Shown: positions 17,820 through 26,936 of the stretch, in pieces
Layout: every line of letters begins with the position of its first letter
Position numbering within the stretch: the stretch's first letter is position 1
From: Fuerstiella marisgermanici
GTDB lineage: Bacteria > Planctomycetota > Planctomycetia > Planctomycetales > Planctomycetaceae
Length of the DNA: 64,000 nucleotides
NCBI RefSeq assembly: GCF_001983935.1
Contig: NZ_CP017641.1
Span: forward strand, 2,232,001 to 2,296,000
Reading direction: 5' to 3'
Translations under genes and position numbers: made by a program
The notes under the pieces: generated by a model
Databases searched by the model: none
Told to the model about the DNA's origin: nothing
What the model saw: the letters and a program-made list of their open reading frames with translations, nothing else

Positions 17820-18842
17820 ATGCACGCCACCCTGCAACCTGCTGTTGCTGACCTGATCGCCCGTGAGGACCTTTCGTCGGAGTCTGTCCAGAAGTGTATT
17901 GGCGCGATGATGGACGGGGAATGTGACCCCGTCGACATGGCGGCATGGCTGACCGCGATGGCTTGCAAAGGGCCTGTTGCCAACGAACTGGTCGGCGCTG
18001 CTCAAGCCATGCGCGACCGAGCGGCGCGGATTACCAGTCGACGGCAGCCTCTGCTGGACACCTGCGGCACGGGCGGCGACAAGCTGCACACTTTCAACAT
18101 CAGCACGGCAACGGCGATCGTGTCTGCCGCCTGCGGCGTGAATGTAGCAAAGCACGGAAACCGGAGTGTGTCCAGCAGCAGCGGCAGCGCCGATGTTCTG
18201 GAAACGCTGGGCGTAAATATCCAGCTCACAGCCGAACAGGCGGCGAAATGCCTCGACGAAATCGGCATCGCATTCTGCTTTGCTCCCCTGGTTCACGGAG
18301 CAATGAAACACGCCGCCCCCATTCGCAAAGCGCTGGGCTTTCCCACAATTTTCAACCTACTCGGCCCACTCACAAATCCCGCCGGCGCTGAATACCAACT
18401 GCTCGGTGCCAGTTCGGATAGTCGAGCTCGCCTGTTGGCATCCGCGCTAAGCGTCCTCGGCTGCCGAAAGGCGATCGTCGTTTGCGGCAACAACGAACTG
18501 GATGAAGTCTGCCTGTGGGGGCCGACTGCGGCGTTCACGGTAACGTCCGGTGAAGTGACGCAGTCTCGCTGGACGCCGGAAGACTTCGGGCTGCCGACCT
18601 GTACCGTGGACGAATTGCGAGTTCAGTCGGCGGCACAAAGTGCGGACGTGATTCGGCGAATCCTGGAAGGTGAAACGTCGGGGGCAGCGGATATTGTCAC
18701 CGCCAACACGGCCGCTGCCTTGCTGGCGGCCGAGCAGGCAACCAGTCTTTCGGAAGCTGTTGCGAAAGTGCGTCAAACCCTGGCTGACGGTGTCGCTGCC
18801 AGCAAGCTGAACGAACTGGTGGAGTGGACTCAGGCGGTGTAG
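17820..18842 (+). CDS. trpD: Anthranilate phosphoribosyltransferase
   Basis: A 340-residue enzyme that joins anthranilate to phosphoribosyl pyrophosphate, the second step of tryptophan synthesis, in the cytoplasm. The PRPP-binding loop DTCGTGGDKLHTFNIST (residues about 79-95), the KHGNRSVSSSSGSADVLE anthranilate/PRPP segment and FNLLGPLTNP are all present, and the length matches the family. ATG 17820 gives the standard N-terminus; the frame runs on upstream to 17670 but overlaps the preceding gene there. No other trp genes are in the window. It follows the conserved hypothetical gene at 17051-17794 and converges with the gene ending at 18849. Confidence 0.96.
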   Translation: MHATLQPAVADLIAREDLSSESVQKCIGAMMDGECDPVDMAAWLTAMACKGPVANELVGAAQAMRDRAARITSRRQPLLDTCGTGGDKLHTFNISTATAIVSAACGVNVAKHGNRSVSSSSGSADVLETLGVNIQLTAEQAAKCLDEIGIAFCFAPLVHGAMKHAAPIRKALGFPTIFNLLGPLTNPAGAEYQLLGASSDSRARLLASALSVLGCRKAIVVCGNNELDEVCLWGPTAAFTVTSGEVTQSRWTPEDFGLPTCTVDELRVQSAAQSADVIRRILEGETSGAADIVTANTAAALLAAEQATSLSEAVAKVRQTLADGVAASKLNELVEWTQAV

Positions 18843-18848
18843 GACCGT

Positions 18849-19400
18849 CTATTCGCTGACGTTGTCGCGGCTTAGCGCCATGTAAGCGGCAACGCCGCCC
18901 AAAGCCGCCGCGGCGACTCCGTACTTTTGCCCCGTACTCATACGGCGGACCCGATTTGACTGGCCCCGCACGATAGGCTTATCGCTGACAACAAGTGCGA
19001 CGTCCTTCACCGATTTCGGCGGAGCGGTTCCGTGCCGCCATGTTCGGATCGGGTACAGCCATTCACCAGTTTGCAGCACGCACACCGAGCCGTGTGAAAT
19101 CGCGAATGAAAACCGGCCGTCCGCGTCGGTCTTTGCCAATGCAGGGACAGCAGATTTATTCTGGGCTGACTGAATTCTGACGCCGACTGTCACGCCAGTG
19201 AGACTCTTGCCAGCTGCGTCCAGCACGCGTCCCTGCAATGTACCCTGCGGCGACAATTCGACGTTGAGCAGTTCGAAGCGATCAGCTTTCTCACCGGCAC
19301 CAATACGGGAATCCAGTTTGCCAGCAGGGCCGGCATCGGATCCGTGAGCGAAAGAAGTGATGCAGGCAGCCAGAAGCATGACGAGAGCGGGACGATACAT
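18849..19400 (-). CDS. Exported protein with a carboxypeptidase-regulatory-like domain
   Basis: 183 residues. It starts with a signal peptide (RPALVMLLAACITSFAHG). A beta-sandwich of the carboxypeptidase-regulatory type follows (about 45-105: GTLQGRVLDAAGKSLTGVTV, ending KTDADGRFSF), then a C-terminal hydrophobic stretch (YGVAAAALGGVAAYMAL) that could anchor it in the membrane. Start ATG 19400 is preceded by AAGGA; the frame extends eight codons further upstream. It lies convergent to trpD with six bases between. Role unknown; it is probably a cell-envelope protein. Confidence 0.8.
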   Translation of the reverse strand: MYRPALVMLLAACITSFAHGSDAGPAGKLDSRIGAGEKADRFELLNVELSPQGTLQGRVLDAAGKSLTGVTVGVRIQSAQNKSAVPALAKTDADGRFSFAISHGSVCVLQTGEWLYPIRTWRHGTAPPKSVKDVALVVSDKPIVRGQSNRVRRMSTGQKYGVAAAALGGVAAYMALSRDNVSE

Positions 19401-19613
19401 TTCTTCATCCTTGAAGAACGACACCGATCGTGAACTTTGATCGACGTCATGAGGCGTAGATGCCTTTTAACTCGTCCAGCCGCAACAACTGCCCTTATCA
19501 ATGGCAGCCGAAAAACGAGTCACAGCGGCAGATGCGGAATCCACTTTGCCCCTCTTACCTGATCGATACCTGTGCTTGATAAGCCTTGACGAATGCAACC
19601 ATCGTGCGGCCCG

Positions 19614-21032
19614 TTACTTCCGCAGGTCGTACTCTTTAATCTTGCGGTAGAGCGTGCGTTCGCCGATGCCCAGCAGTCGAGCCGTTTCTTCGCGGTTACC
19701 GTCGGTTAAGTCGAGGGCTCGCTGGATGTAGTACTTTTCGACTTCGCTGAGCGGTCGGCCGATCAGCGCGTCAGCACCGCTGGCTGCATCGCCTTCAGAA
19801 CTGCCGTCGTCATGAGCCACCAGCGGCGCGATGTCGGCGGGAAGCCCGTCGACATCCAGCAGCCCGTCGGTGTCCATCACCAGCATGCTTTCGATGGTGT
19901 TCCGCAGCTGCCGGATGTTGCCCGGCCAGTGGTAACTTAACAACGCCTTGCGGGCTGTTCTGGAAAAGCCCTCCACTTCCTTGCCGATTCGTTTCGACAG
20001 ATCCTTCAGAAAGTGTTCCATCAACAGCGGGATATCGCCCGGCCGTTCTCGCAGCGGCGGCAGATCGATGGCGACAACGTTCAGCCGATAGTACAGGTCC
20101 TCGCGAAACGTTCCTTCGTCCACCATCTTTTTCAAGTTGGCATTCGTCGCCGCCACCAGACGCACATTGATGTCCAGTTCGTCGTTGGCGCCTAGCCGAG
20201 TGATCTTGCGTTCTTCGAGGACTCGCAGCATTTTCACCTGCGTGTCCATCGGCATTTCGCCAACTTCATCCAGAAACAACGTGCCGCCGTTGGCGTGTTC
20301 GAACTTGCCGATTCGCCGTCCGGACGCGCCGGTGAACGCCCCCTGTTCGTGACCGAACAGTTCGCTTTCCAGAATGCTGTCCGGCAGCGCAGAAATGTTC
20401 AGCGGGACGAATGGCTTGCTCTTGCGATGGCTGTTTTGATGAATGGCCTTGGCGACCAGCTCTTTGCCGGTCCCGTTTTCGCCCTGAATCAAAATGGTGG
20501 AATCCGTCGGCGAAACGTTCTTCAGGATCTCAATGATGCGATGCATCTGAGAACTGTTGCCAATCACACCTTCGAACCCGAAACGTTCTTCCAGAGAACG
20601 TCGCAGTTCTGCGTTGCGGCGAATCAGCCGCAATCGCGCCGATGCTTTCTCGACGGCCGACCTTAGTTCGCTAATGTCCAGCGGCTTGGTCAGGTAGGTG
20701 TAGGCTCCGTGCTGCATCGCCGTGACAGCGGACGTAATTGAACCGTGTCCGGTCAGCACGATGACTTCGGCGTCGGGCAATTCTTCCTTAACCTGAGTCA
20801 GAATTTCCAGTCCGTCGACGTCATCCATCTGCAGATCGGTCACGACGACATCCCACGATTCGCCGGACACCATCTTCGATCCCGCCGCGCCGGAACCTGC
20901 CACTCGACATTCGCAGTTGATGCGTTCCAGACTTTCGGCCACTGCCTGCGCATGACTTTCGTCGTCGTCCACGACAAGCACGCGGACGGGAATGGAACTT
21001 AAATCCGGAACGTCATTTTTGCCGTCGGCCAT
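19614..21032 (-). CDS. NtrC-family sigma-54-dependent response regulator
   Basis: 472 residues. The receiver domain (about 16-130) has the acidic pocket VVDDDES and phosphoacceptor D66 in VTDLQMDD. The AAA+ sigma-54 activation domain (about 150-385) has Walker A GENGTGKE, the sigma-54 contact loop GAFTGA and Walker [13 protein letters not shown]. The C-terminus is a Fis-type helix-turn-helix ([21 protein letters not shown]). It would activate sigma-54 promoters after phosphorylation. It lies 40 bases downstream of the histidine kinase gene on the same strand, its evident partner. Target genes cannot be named from this window. Confidence 0.95.
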   Translation of the reverse strand: MADGKNDVPDLSSIPVRVLVVDDDESHAQAVAESLERINCECRVAGSGAAGSKMVSGESWDVVVTDLQMDDVDGLEILTQVKEELPDAEVIVLTGHGSITSAVTAMQHGAYTYLTKPLDISELRSAVEKASARLRLIRRNAELRRSLEERFGFEGVIGNSSQMHRIIEILKNVSPTDSTILIQGENGTGKELVAKAIHQNSHRKSKPFVPLNISALPDSILESELFGHEQGAFTGASGRRIGKFEHANGGTLFLDEVGEMPMDTQVKMLRVLEERKITRLGANDELDINVRLVAATNANLKKMVDEGTFREDLYYRLNVVAIDLPPLRERPGDIPLLMEHFLKDLSKRIGKEVEGFSRTARKALLSYHWPGNIRQLRNTIESMLVMDTDGLLDVDGLPADIAPLVAHDDGSSEGDAASGADALIGRPLSEVEKYYIQRALDLTDGNREETARLLGIGERTLYRKIKEYDLRK

Positions 21033-21072
21033 GTGTTATTGACGGGTCTGTTTGGTTTTTGAGCCCATTCAG

Positions 21073-21798
21073 TTAATGGGCTCGTTGGTTAACGGGCAGC
21101 AGAATTGTAAAGCGAGTGCCACGGCCGGGTGCGCTGTCGCACGCGATGGTTCCGCCGTGAGCTTCGATGATACGACGAACGGTCGGTAATCCCAGCCCAC
21201 TACCGCCGGAACGTGTGGAAAAGAACGCCTGAAACATGCGCGTAACGGTTTTTTCGTCCATACCTTCGCCGCTGTCGATCACCTCAAGCGCAATTTTCCC
21301 ACCACGCATCATCGTCAGAAGTTCCAGTGTCCCCCCATCCGGCATGGCCTGCAATGCGTTGCGAGCAAGGTTGCGGAGCACCTGCTTGATGAGCCCGGGG
21401 TCCAGCCTCGCGATCGGCAAGTTGGCATCCAGCAGCGGCCGCAGCTCAACCCCCCGACCTTCGGCCTGAGGCGTCAGAAACTTCAGAAACTCCTGAACCT
21501 CGTCGTTCAGACTGCATTCGACCAGATCAGGCTCGCCAGCCTTCGCAAACTGCAGGAAGTCGTTGAGAACGTCTTCCATGTTCAGACATTCTTTTTGCAG
21601 CTTTGCCACCCGGTCGATCATACGACGCGAATTCGGCGACGCCTCGGCATCCAGATCTTCCGCCAGCAATTCCAGATTCATGCGAATCGTAGACAGCGGA
21701 TTACGAATCTCATGAGCCAGACCGCCAGCGATCGTTGCCAGCTCAGTGGTCTGAGCCTGCAAGCGTTCGCGTTCGTCAGGTTGTAGGTTTGAATCCAT
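21073..21798 (-). CDS. Soluble sensor histidine kinase, partner of the downstream NtrC-type regulator
   Basis: 241 residues. It has no membrane segment and almost no N-terminal input domain: the dimerisation and phosphoacceptor motif GGLAHEIRNPLSTIRM (His29) starts after 24 residues. The ATP-binding domain has the N box (LRNLARNALQAMP), G1 (DSGEGM), F box (FQAFFSTR) and G2 (GSGLGLPTVRRI). The signal must therefore come from another protein or from the dimer itself. Alternatively, a longer form starts upstream, but no in-frame extension was visible. It is the first gene of a two-gene operon with the regulator at 19614-21032. Confidence 0.93.
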   Translation of the reverse strand: MDSNLQPDERERLQAQTTELATIAGGLAHEIRNPLSTIRMNLELLAEDLDAEASPNSRRMIDRVAKLQKECLNMEDVLNDFLQFAKAGEPDLVECSLNDEVQEFLKFLTPQAEGRGVELRPLLDANLPIARLDPGLIKQVLRNLARNALQAMPDGGTLELLTMMRGGKIALEVIDSGEGMDEKTVTRMFQAFFSTRSGGSGLGLPTVRRIIEAHGGTIACDSAPGRGTRFTILLPVNQRAH

Positions 21799-21967
21799 TG
21801 GCCGTACTGAATTCAGAGAATCGTGATTCGCAGTCTAAGAGGGCAGAACGCAGATACGTTTGCAAAATTCCAACCGTGTGCTGATGCGCCCTCATCGTCC
21901 TTCGTGGCCGCAGCATCTGCGTTAACGCAAGATCCGCGAACAACGGACGAGGAGAAAACACAAGAAC

Positions 21968-22004
21968 GAAAAAGAGGCCCGGCCTTCAACAAGCCGGGCC
22001 TCTT
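21968..22004 (-). terminator. Rho-independent terminator downstream of pnp
   Basis: Read on the minus strand, AGAGGCCCGGC pairs with GCCGGGCCTCT (arms 21993-22003 and 21973-21983) around a nine-base loop, followed by a T-run (the A-tract at 21968-21973 on the plus strand). It starts about 30 bases after the pnp stop. Confidence 0.92.
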
Positions 22005-22034
22005 CCCTTCGGTCACCCGTATTCACTGTTCCGA

Positions 22035-24170
22035 CTAGTCGTCGGTGTCATCTTCGCCGTCGCCATCGGTGCCGCCCTGTTCGGCCAGCACAGCTTTGCG
22101 AGACAACTTCACTCGGTTCTGATCGTCGACAGCAATGACTTTCACTTCCAGAATGTCGCCGACGTTGCACACGTCGTTGACGTTCTTGACGAAGCCGTCA
22201 GACAGCTCGCTGATGTGACACAGTCCGTCTTTGCCCGGTGCGATTTCGATAAACGCACCGAAGTCTTTGATCGATGTCACCTTGCCGGAATAGATTCGGC
22301 CAGGCTGAATTTCTTCAGTCAACGCTTCGATGCGAGCCAAGGCTGCGTCGGCTGCTGCACCGTTGACGGCGGAAATGGTGACAGTACCGTCTTCGGCGAT
22401 GTCGATTGTCGCACCGGATTCTTCCTGAATGGCACGAATCGTCTTGCCGCCAGGACCGATCAGCAGACCGATTTTTTCCGGGTTGATGGACGTCTGAACC
22501 AGTTTCGGAGCTGAATCCGAAACAGAAGCTCGTGGGCGTCGAATGCAGCTTAGCATTTCGCGAAGCAGTTCTTTCCGAGCCTTCAAGGCCTGATCCAGCG
22601 TCGCGCGAATGATTTCTTCGCTGATGCCTTCGTTTTTCAGGTCCAGCTGAATGCCGGTCACACCGCGACCGGTACCGGCCACTTTAAAGTCCATGTCGCC
22701 GAAGTGATCTTCGTCGCCCATGATATCCGTAAGCAGCGTCCACTTGTCGCCTTCGTCGACGATCCCGATTGAGATCCCCGCGACAGGCTGCAGAATGGGC
22801 ACTCCAGCGTCCATCAGCCCCAGTGTGGCACTACACACAGACGCCATGGAACTGCTGCCGTTCGATTCCAGAATGTCCGAGATCACTCGGATCGTGTATG
22901 GAAACTTGTCGTCCGCAGGAATCACCGAAGCGACCGATCGTTCGGCCAAACATCCATGACCGATTTCTCGACGTCCTGGTCCTCGAATCGGACGACATTC
23001 GCCGACCGAAAACGATGGGAAGTAGTAGTGCAGCATGAAGCGTTCTGAGAATTCTCCGAACAGTCCGTCGCTACGCTGCTGGTCACGAGTCGAACCCAAC
23101 GTGATGGTCGCCAGTGACTGAGTTTCACCTCGCGTAAAGACGGCTGAACCGTGAACTCGTGGAAGAGTTCCGACTTCGCACTTCACGCTACGCAGGTCGG
23201 CTGGTGCTCGACCGTCGAGGCGAGTTCCGCTAAGGATCAGTTCGCGAACTGCCTTGGCTTCCAGGCCGTAGAATGCGTCTTTGAACTGAGCCTTCGTGAG
23301 GCCATCTGAGGTTTCTTCGGCGTCGCCTGGAAAGTATTGCTCCAGCAACTCGGCCTTCAAAGCACTCATCGCTTCGCCGCGTTCCTGCTTCTTCGTGATG
23401 CCCTTGGCGGCTTTCACTTTGCTTAGTGCGCCGGCGAGTTTGTCTGTGAACGGGTTCTCTGGTGCTTCCGGAATTTCCGGTTTGCCAATACCCAGTTCTT
23501 TAGCCAGATCTTCCTGCAGTTTGCACAACTGCTTGATGAACTGATGAGCGTGCATGATGGCGTCGCCCATTTCCTTTTCAGGAAGCTGATTGGCAAAGCC
23601 TTCGATCATCAGGATCGATTTTTCCGAACCGGCCACGATCAGATCGAGCGTGCTTTCTTCCATCTGGCTGACGGTCGGCATCAGGATCAATTCGTCATTG
23701 ATCATGCCAAGTCGTACAGCGGCGATGGGGCCCTTGAACGGCATGCCGGAAATCCGCAGAGCGGCGCTGGCACCGTTGATGCTAAGGATGTCCGGGAAGT
23801 TTTCACCGTCGCAGGACATGACATTCGACATGATCTGCACTTCGTCGCGGAACCCTTTAGGGAACAGCGGACGAATCGGGCGGTCAGTCAAACGGCAAGT
23901 CAGAATTTCGCGCGTGGTCGGTCGACCTTCACGCTTCAGATAGCCGCCGGCAAATTTTCCAGCAGCCGCCAAACGTTCGCGATAATCGACGGTCAACGGG
24001 AAGAAGTCGATTCCCGGTCGGGAAGGACCGGTTTGAGCAGCAACGAAGACGCTGGTGTCTCCGTACTGAACCATAACGGCACCACTGGCTTGTTTGGCCA
24101 GTTCGCCAGAGCTAAGCGAAAGGGTACGTCCCCCGAACTCACATTCAACAGTGACTTTTTTCACGATCAT
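22035..24170 (-). CDS. pnp: Polyribonucleotide nucleotidyltransferase (PNPase)
   Basis: A 711-residue 3'-5' phosphorolytic exoribonuclease, forming a trimer in the cytoplasm and, in many bacteria, part of the RNA degradosome. Two RNase PH-like domains (about 10-225 and 320-545) flank a helical linker. Then come a KH domain (IGLLIGPGGKTIRAIQEE, about 570) and an S1 domain (SGKVTSIKDFGAFIEIAPG, about 630-695), with a short acidic tail. All domains of a typical PNPase are present. AAGGA abuts ATG 24170, so the GTG two codons later (24164) is a possible alternative start. rpsO lies upstream on the same strand, the classical arrangement. Confidence 0.97.
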   Translation of the reverse strand: MIVKKVTVECEFGGRTLSLSSGELAKQASGAVMVQYGDTSVFVAAQTGPSRPGIDFFPLTVDYRERLAAAGKFAGGYLKREGRPTTREILTCRLTDRPIRPLFPKGFRDEVQIMSNVMSCDGENFPDILSINGASAALRISGMPFKGPIAAVRLGMINDELILMPTVSQMEESTLDLIVAGSEKSILMIEGFANQLPEKEMGDAIMHAHQFIKQLCKLQEDLAKELGIGKPEIPEAPENPFTDKLAGALSKVKAAKGITKKQERGEAMSALKAELLEQYFPGDAEETSDGLTKAQFKDAFYGLEAKAVRELILSGTRLDGRAPADLRSVKCEVGTLPRVHGSAVFTRGETQSLATITLGSTRDQQRSDGLFGEFSERFMLHYYFPSFSVGECRPIRGPGRREIGHGCLAERSVASVIPADDKFPYTIRVISDILESNGSSSMASVCSATLGLMDAGVPILQPVAGISIGIVDEGDKWTLLTDIMGDEDHFGDMDFKVAGTGRGVTGIQLDLKNEGISEEIIRATLDQALKARKELLREMLSCIRRPRASVSDSAPKLVQTSINPEKIGLLIGPGGKTIRAIQEESGATIDIAEDGTVTISAVNGAAADAALARIEALTEEIQPGRIYSGKVTSIKDFGAFIEIAPGKDGLCHISELSDGFVKNVNDVCNVGDILEVKVIAVDDQNRVKLSRKAVLAEQGGTDGDGEDDTDD

Positions 24171-24541
24171 TCCTTTTTCCGGTCCTACCGGAGCAAAAAG
24201 ACGGCTGATCGCAGTTCAAAAAGTCAGATTTTCGGCACGTGTAGCAACTTCACGGCATCAAAACAGCAAGCCGCAGATCATTATATTCTGCGAAGTCACG
24301 CGAGATCAGGACTGATCGTGTCGTTCTGAAAAGCCGGATGACTTTCCCCGCCGGGACATCCGCGTCCTGGCATCGACATTCGCGTTCAGGGTTAAACAAC
24401 CTATTAGAAACTCAAACCCGTCAAACAATACGCCTGCAAATTCCGACAACTTTAAAGTTACCCCAGGTGGCGGCAATCCGCTACGAACCTGCGGCAGCAG
24501 TCAAACTGGTGGCTTTGGCCACCGACAAACATCACGAACAA
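24171..24541 (-). other. Leader/spacer between rpsO and pnp, 371 bp
   Basis: Unusually long spacer after the rpsO terminator, so pnp probably has its own promoter or a long leader. A small perfect hairpin, GGTGGC and GCCACC around four bases, is at 24508-24523. In enterobacteria the pnp leader is the site of autoregulation by RNase III and PNPase; whether that applies here is unknown. No coding frame is convincing. Confidence 0.5.
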
Positions 24542-24577
24542 ACAAAGAAGGCGTTGGCCAAAATTGAAGCCAACGCC
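24542..24577 (-). terminator. Probable rho-independent terminator after rpsO
   Basis: On the minus strand GGCGTTGGC (24577-24569) pairs with GCCAACGCC (24558-24550) around a ten-base loop, followed by an interrupted T-rich tract CTTCTTTGTTTGT. It begins seven bases after the rpsO stop. The broken T-run suggests partial read-through into pnp. Confidence 0.8.
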
Positions 24578-24584
24578 TACGCAA

Positions 24585-24854
24585 TTACTTTCGAATACTT
24601 AAACGACTCAACATTTCCAAATACTGATCCGGTACATTGTGTTTTAGATAGTCCAACAGTCTACGCCGCCGACTGACCATCCGAAGCAAACCGCGACGAG
24701 AAGAATGGTCCTTCTGATTGTCTCGCAGATGCTCCGTCAATACATTGATTTGGTGAGTCAGGCAGGCAATTTGGATCTGAGGTGAACCGGTGTCGTTGTC
24801 ACTTTGTCCAAACTCTTTGCGAAGCTGTTGCTTCACGTCTCGTGCAATTGGCAT
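24585..24854 (-). CDS. rpsO: 30S ribosomal protein S15
   Basis: 89 residues, the standard length. S15 binds 16S rRNA early in assembly of the small ribosomal subunit. Hallmarks are the GSPQIQIACLTHQINVLTEHL helix and the DHSSRRGLLRMVSRRRRLLDYL rRNA-binding segment. ATG 24854 is the natural start. It is followed by its own terminator and then by pnp. Confidence 0.97.
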   Translation of the reverse strand: MPIARDVKQQLRKEFGQSDNDTGSPQIQIACLTHQINVLTEHLRDNQKDHSSRRGLLRMVSRRRRLLDYLKHNVPDQYLEMLSRLSIRK

Positions 24855-25242
24855 ATTCAGTCAAAACTTCTGTAAAACGCAACTTCTTAGCTGCTGTCCA
24901 CTGACGGGACGCTTCAGTAGTTGTGGGGCTGACAAACGTCATTCACCGTTTTTTTGGCGAACAACACTGGTCTGCACCCAACCGCCGAAATCCTGCAACG
25001 TCAGTCTGGAACGGGTAAAAAAACAGCAGAACCGACGCCGATTCCGCCACTATCCCCGGGATTGTACCGCGAATCGCCCGCCGATCAATGCAGATTGACA
25101 CTTCATCGGTCGGCATCCGCCGGGATTTGACGAAAACCCGTTCAACCGCAGGAGAAACGGCAACCGCGTCTTGCAGCGGAAGATCAGCCGAAACAGCCTC
25201 GGAACAACACCTGCCGAGGTGCATCAATGCTGGTAGCGGCGT
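24855..25242. other. Intergenic region, 388 bp
   Basis: Upstream region of rpsO and downstream of the small gene at 25243. A minus-strand frame open at 24943-25227 lacks a ribosome site and recognisable content, and I do not call it. No hairpin with a T-run was found. Confidence 0.45.
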
Positions 25243-25629
25243 CTATTCGTCGAACAGCCCGGAGCCATCAAATAGCCCCGACCCGTCAATCGCTTCAAGC
25301 TGAGCGTCGCTGAGTGAGTGGTCGACCGGAGCGTTCTTGCCGCCAAACAGGATTTCCTGCGTGTCTGTCTTGATGCTCTCCAGATACGCTCGGAGTTCCT
25401 GGTACAGGTCGGAGGTGAATTCTTCCGCCTGAATCACGGCCAATGTGCAATCCAGGACCTGCTGATCGCTGACGGCGTCCGGATCGAGTTCCTTGGCAGC
25501 AACTCGCAGCTTACTGAGCTTCGGCAGGTAAGCCTGCGTCAGATGCTCGCTTAATTCGCGGGCAAGGTAATCCGCTTTTTTGAGCCGCTCCTTGAGAGGA
25601 GTTTCGCTGATGCGCTCGTTCAGTTTCAT
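25243..25629 (-). CDS. Small helical hypothetical protein with a duplicated C-terminal tail
   Basis: 128 residues from ATG 25629, which has GGAAGG eight bases upstream; the frame extends seven codons further. It is highly charged and predicted mostly helical (LNERISETPLKERLKKADYL). A C-terminal tail contains GSGLFD twice in tandem, just before the stop. No signal peptide or membrane segment. It is the last of three leftward genes headed by the FHA-domain gene, with gaps of 62 and 114 bases, and may be cotranscribed with them. No family recognised. Confidence 0.7.
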   Translation of the reverse strand: MKLNERISETPLKERLKKADYLARELSEHLTQAYLPKLSKLRVAAKELDPDAVSDQQVLDCTLAVIQAEEFTSDLYQELRAYLESIKTDTQEILFGGKNAPVDHSLSDAQLEAIDGSGLFDGSGLFDE

Positions 25630-25743
25630 CTCAGCACCTTCCCTCACCAAATGGACTTCTCTGCAATTCGCAGCGAATCACTCTGGCGGCAGCCAGCGAG
25701 GTGCCTTCTCCTTATAGGCATTCAATGCCAACGCCACCCGTTT

Positions 25744-25941
25744 TTAATGCTGAATGGATTCACGAGCCAGCTGCCGAGCACACTTATAAGCGTGCTTGAC
25801 CGTGAAGACTCGCGATTCGATTTGTTCGGCCGTGAAATAACGACCGGGCTCGCTGTCGGGCAACCCCGCCAACGAAAGTGTAAGCGGTAACAAGTCCAGG
25901 AACTCTTTGTACCGGCGTTGCTGATCAGACGGATCGGCCAT
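25744..25941 (-). CDS. Small hypothetical protein
   Basis: 65 residues (MADPSDQQRRYKEFLDLLPL at the start), with AGGAG upstream of ATG 25941. Composition is normal for a small soluble helical protein, with no Cys cluster, signal peptide or membrane segment. Another frame on the same strand is open over 25722-26003, but its sequence is Arg/Ser/His-rich. The gene sits between the FHA gene and the gene at 25243 on the same strand. Confidence 0.6.
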   Translation of the reverse strand: MADPSDQQRRYKEFLDLLPLTLSLAGLPDSEPGRYFTAEQIESRVFTVKHAYKCARQLARESIQH

Positions 25942-26003
25942 TGATTTCTCGGCTCCTGATGCGTTTGACGGGATCTTGCGTTTTCGTGGAGTCGTGATGT
26001 CAA

Positions 26004-26936
26004 CTACCCTCCTGGGCGGCGATTACGGTGCTGCTGAATAATGGCTGCGGCCGGGTTGATCGGCGCTGCACTTTCTCCTTCAGCCGCTGCTGGCTTTGGT
26101 TCCGGTGGCTTGGCTCCTGTCTCAGATGGATCCGGCAAAGAAACGGCAGTTGTTTCTGCGGCCGGCTGAGGCTGCTCCGCAACCTGTTGCGGTTGTTGCT
26201 GATCGGGATATCCGGGCATCTGCTGACCGCGATATGGCTGTTGTTGAGGATACATCGGCATCTGACCGGGCATGCCAGCGTAAGGGTATCCGCCGTACAT
26301 CTGAGGATATCCCATCGGCTGCTGCATCATCGGCTGATACGGCACCTGGCCGGGCATCATCATCGGCTGTTGAGCGATCACAGTTGTGTCGCCACCCACG
26401 TTTCCGCCTGGCATTTGCGGCACCGCTTCAACAGGTTGAGCCGGCGCGGGAGCAGCGGACGCCTGGGCATCCGGAGCGATCGTCTGTTCCGGCGCGGGTT
26501 GTTGGGCCGGCATTTCTGTGTTTGGTGTCTGAATAGGCTGCATCTCGGTCAGCGTGTCCGCTCCTGCAACCACGGTCTCTTCTGATACTGCTGACAGGTT
26601 ACCCGTCACGTCGCTGTTGTCGTCCTTAACGCCTTCGCCTTCCTTCACTACGACGCGAAATTCAAGGCTACCGACAATGACTTTGTCGCCAGGCTGAAGC
26701 ACCACTTCTTTGCGGATTCGCTCGCCGTTCACCATCGTGCCGTTGGTGCTGCCGAGATCTCGCAATCGAGCTGAAAAATCGTCGACGGTGAAGACGCAAT
26801 GATGCCGACTCACCAATTCACTGTTGGGACGTAGCTGGCAATCGGTCTCACGTCCGATCAGAAATTTCTTTCTGTCCAGAGGGATCACCTGACCTGCATG
26901 TTTGCCACCCACAACATGAAGTTCGACGTTATACAT
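26004..26936 (-). CDS. FHA-domain protein with a Pro/Gln/Met-rich tail
   Basis: 310 residues. The N-terminal 100 residues are a forkhead-associated domain that binds phosphothreonine peptides. The hallmarks are present: FLIGRETDC (the GR of strand 3), SRHHC (the SxxH motif) and LGSTNGTMVNG (the N-G loop). The remaining two thirds are low-complexity, with repeated PMMQQPMGYPQMYGGYPYAG-like segments, probably disordered. FHA proteins usually read the output of serine/threonine kinases; a kinase gene is in the window at 56893-57954, but nothing links them directly. GAGGAG lies upstream of ATG 26936. First gene of a possible three-gene leftward unit. Confidence 0.92.
   Translation of the reverse strand: MYNVELHVVGGKHAGQVIPLDRKKFLIGRETDCQLRPNSELVSRHHCVFTVDDFSARLRDLGSTNGTMVNGERIRKEVVLQPGDKVIVGSLEFRVVVKEGEGVKDDNSDVTGNLSAVSEETVVAGADTLTEMQPIQTPNTEMPAQQPAPEQTIAPDAQASAAPAPAQPVEAVPQMPGGNVGGDTTVIAQQPMMMPGQVPYQPMMQQPMGYPQMYGGYPYAGMPGQMPMYPQQQPYRGQQMPGYPDQQQPQQVAEQPQPAAETTAVSLPDPSETGAKPPEPKPAAAEGESAAPINPAAAIIQQHRNRRPGG

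Noticed and set aside
24338-24676. 112-codon plus-strand frame over the end of rpsO and its terminator
   Set aside because: It overlaps the rpsO coding sequence and terminator in antisense and has no ribosome site or family likeness.
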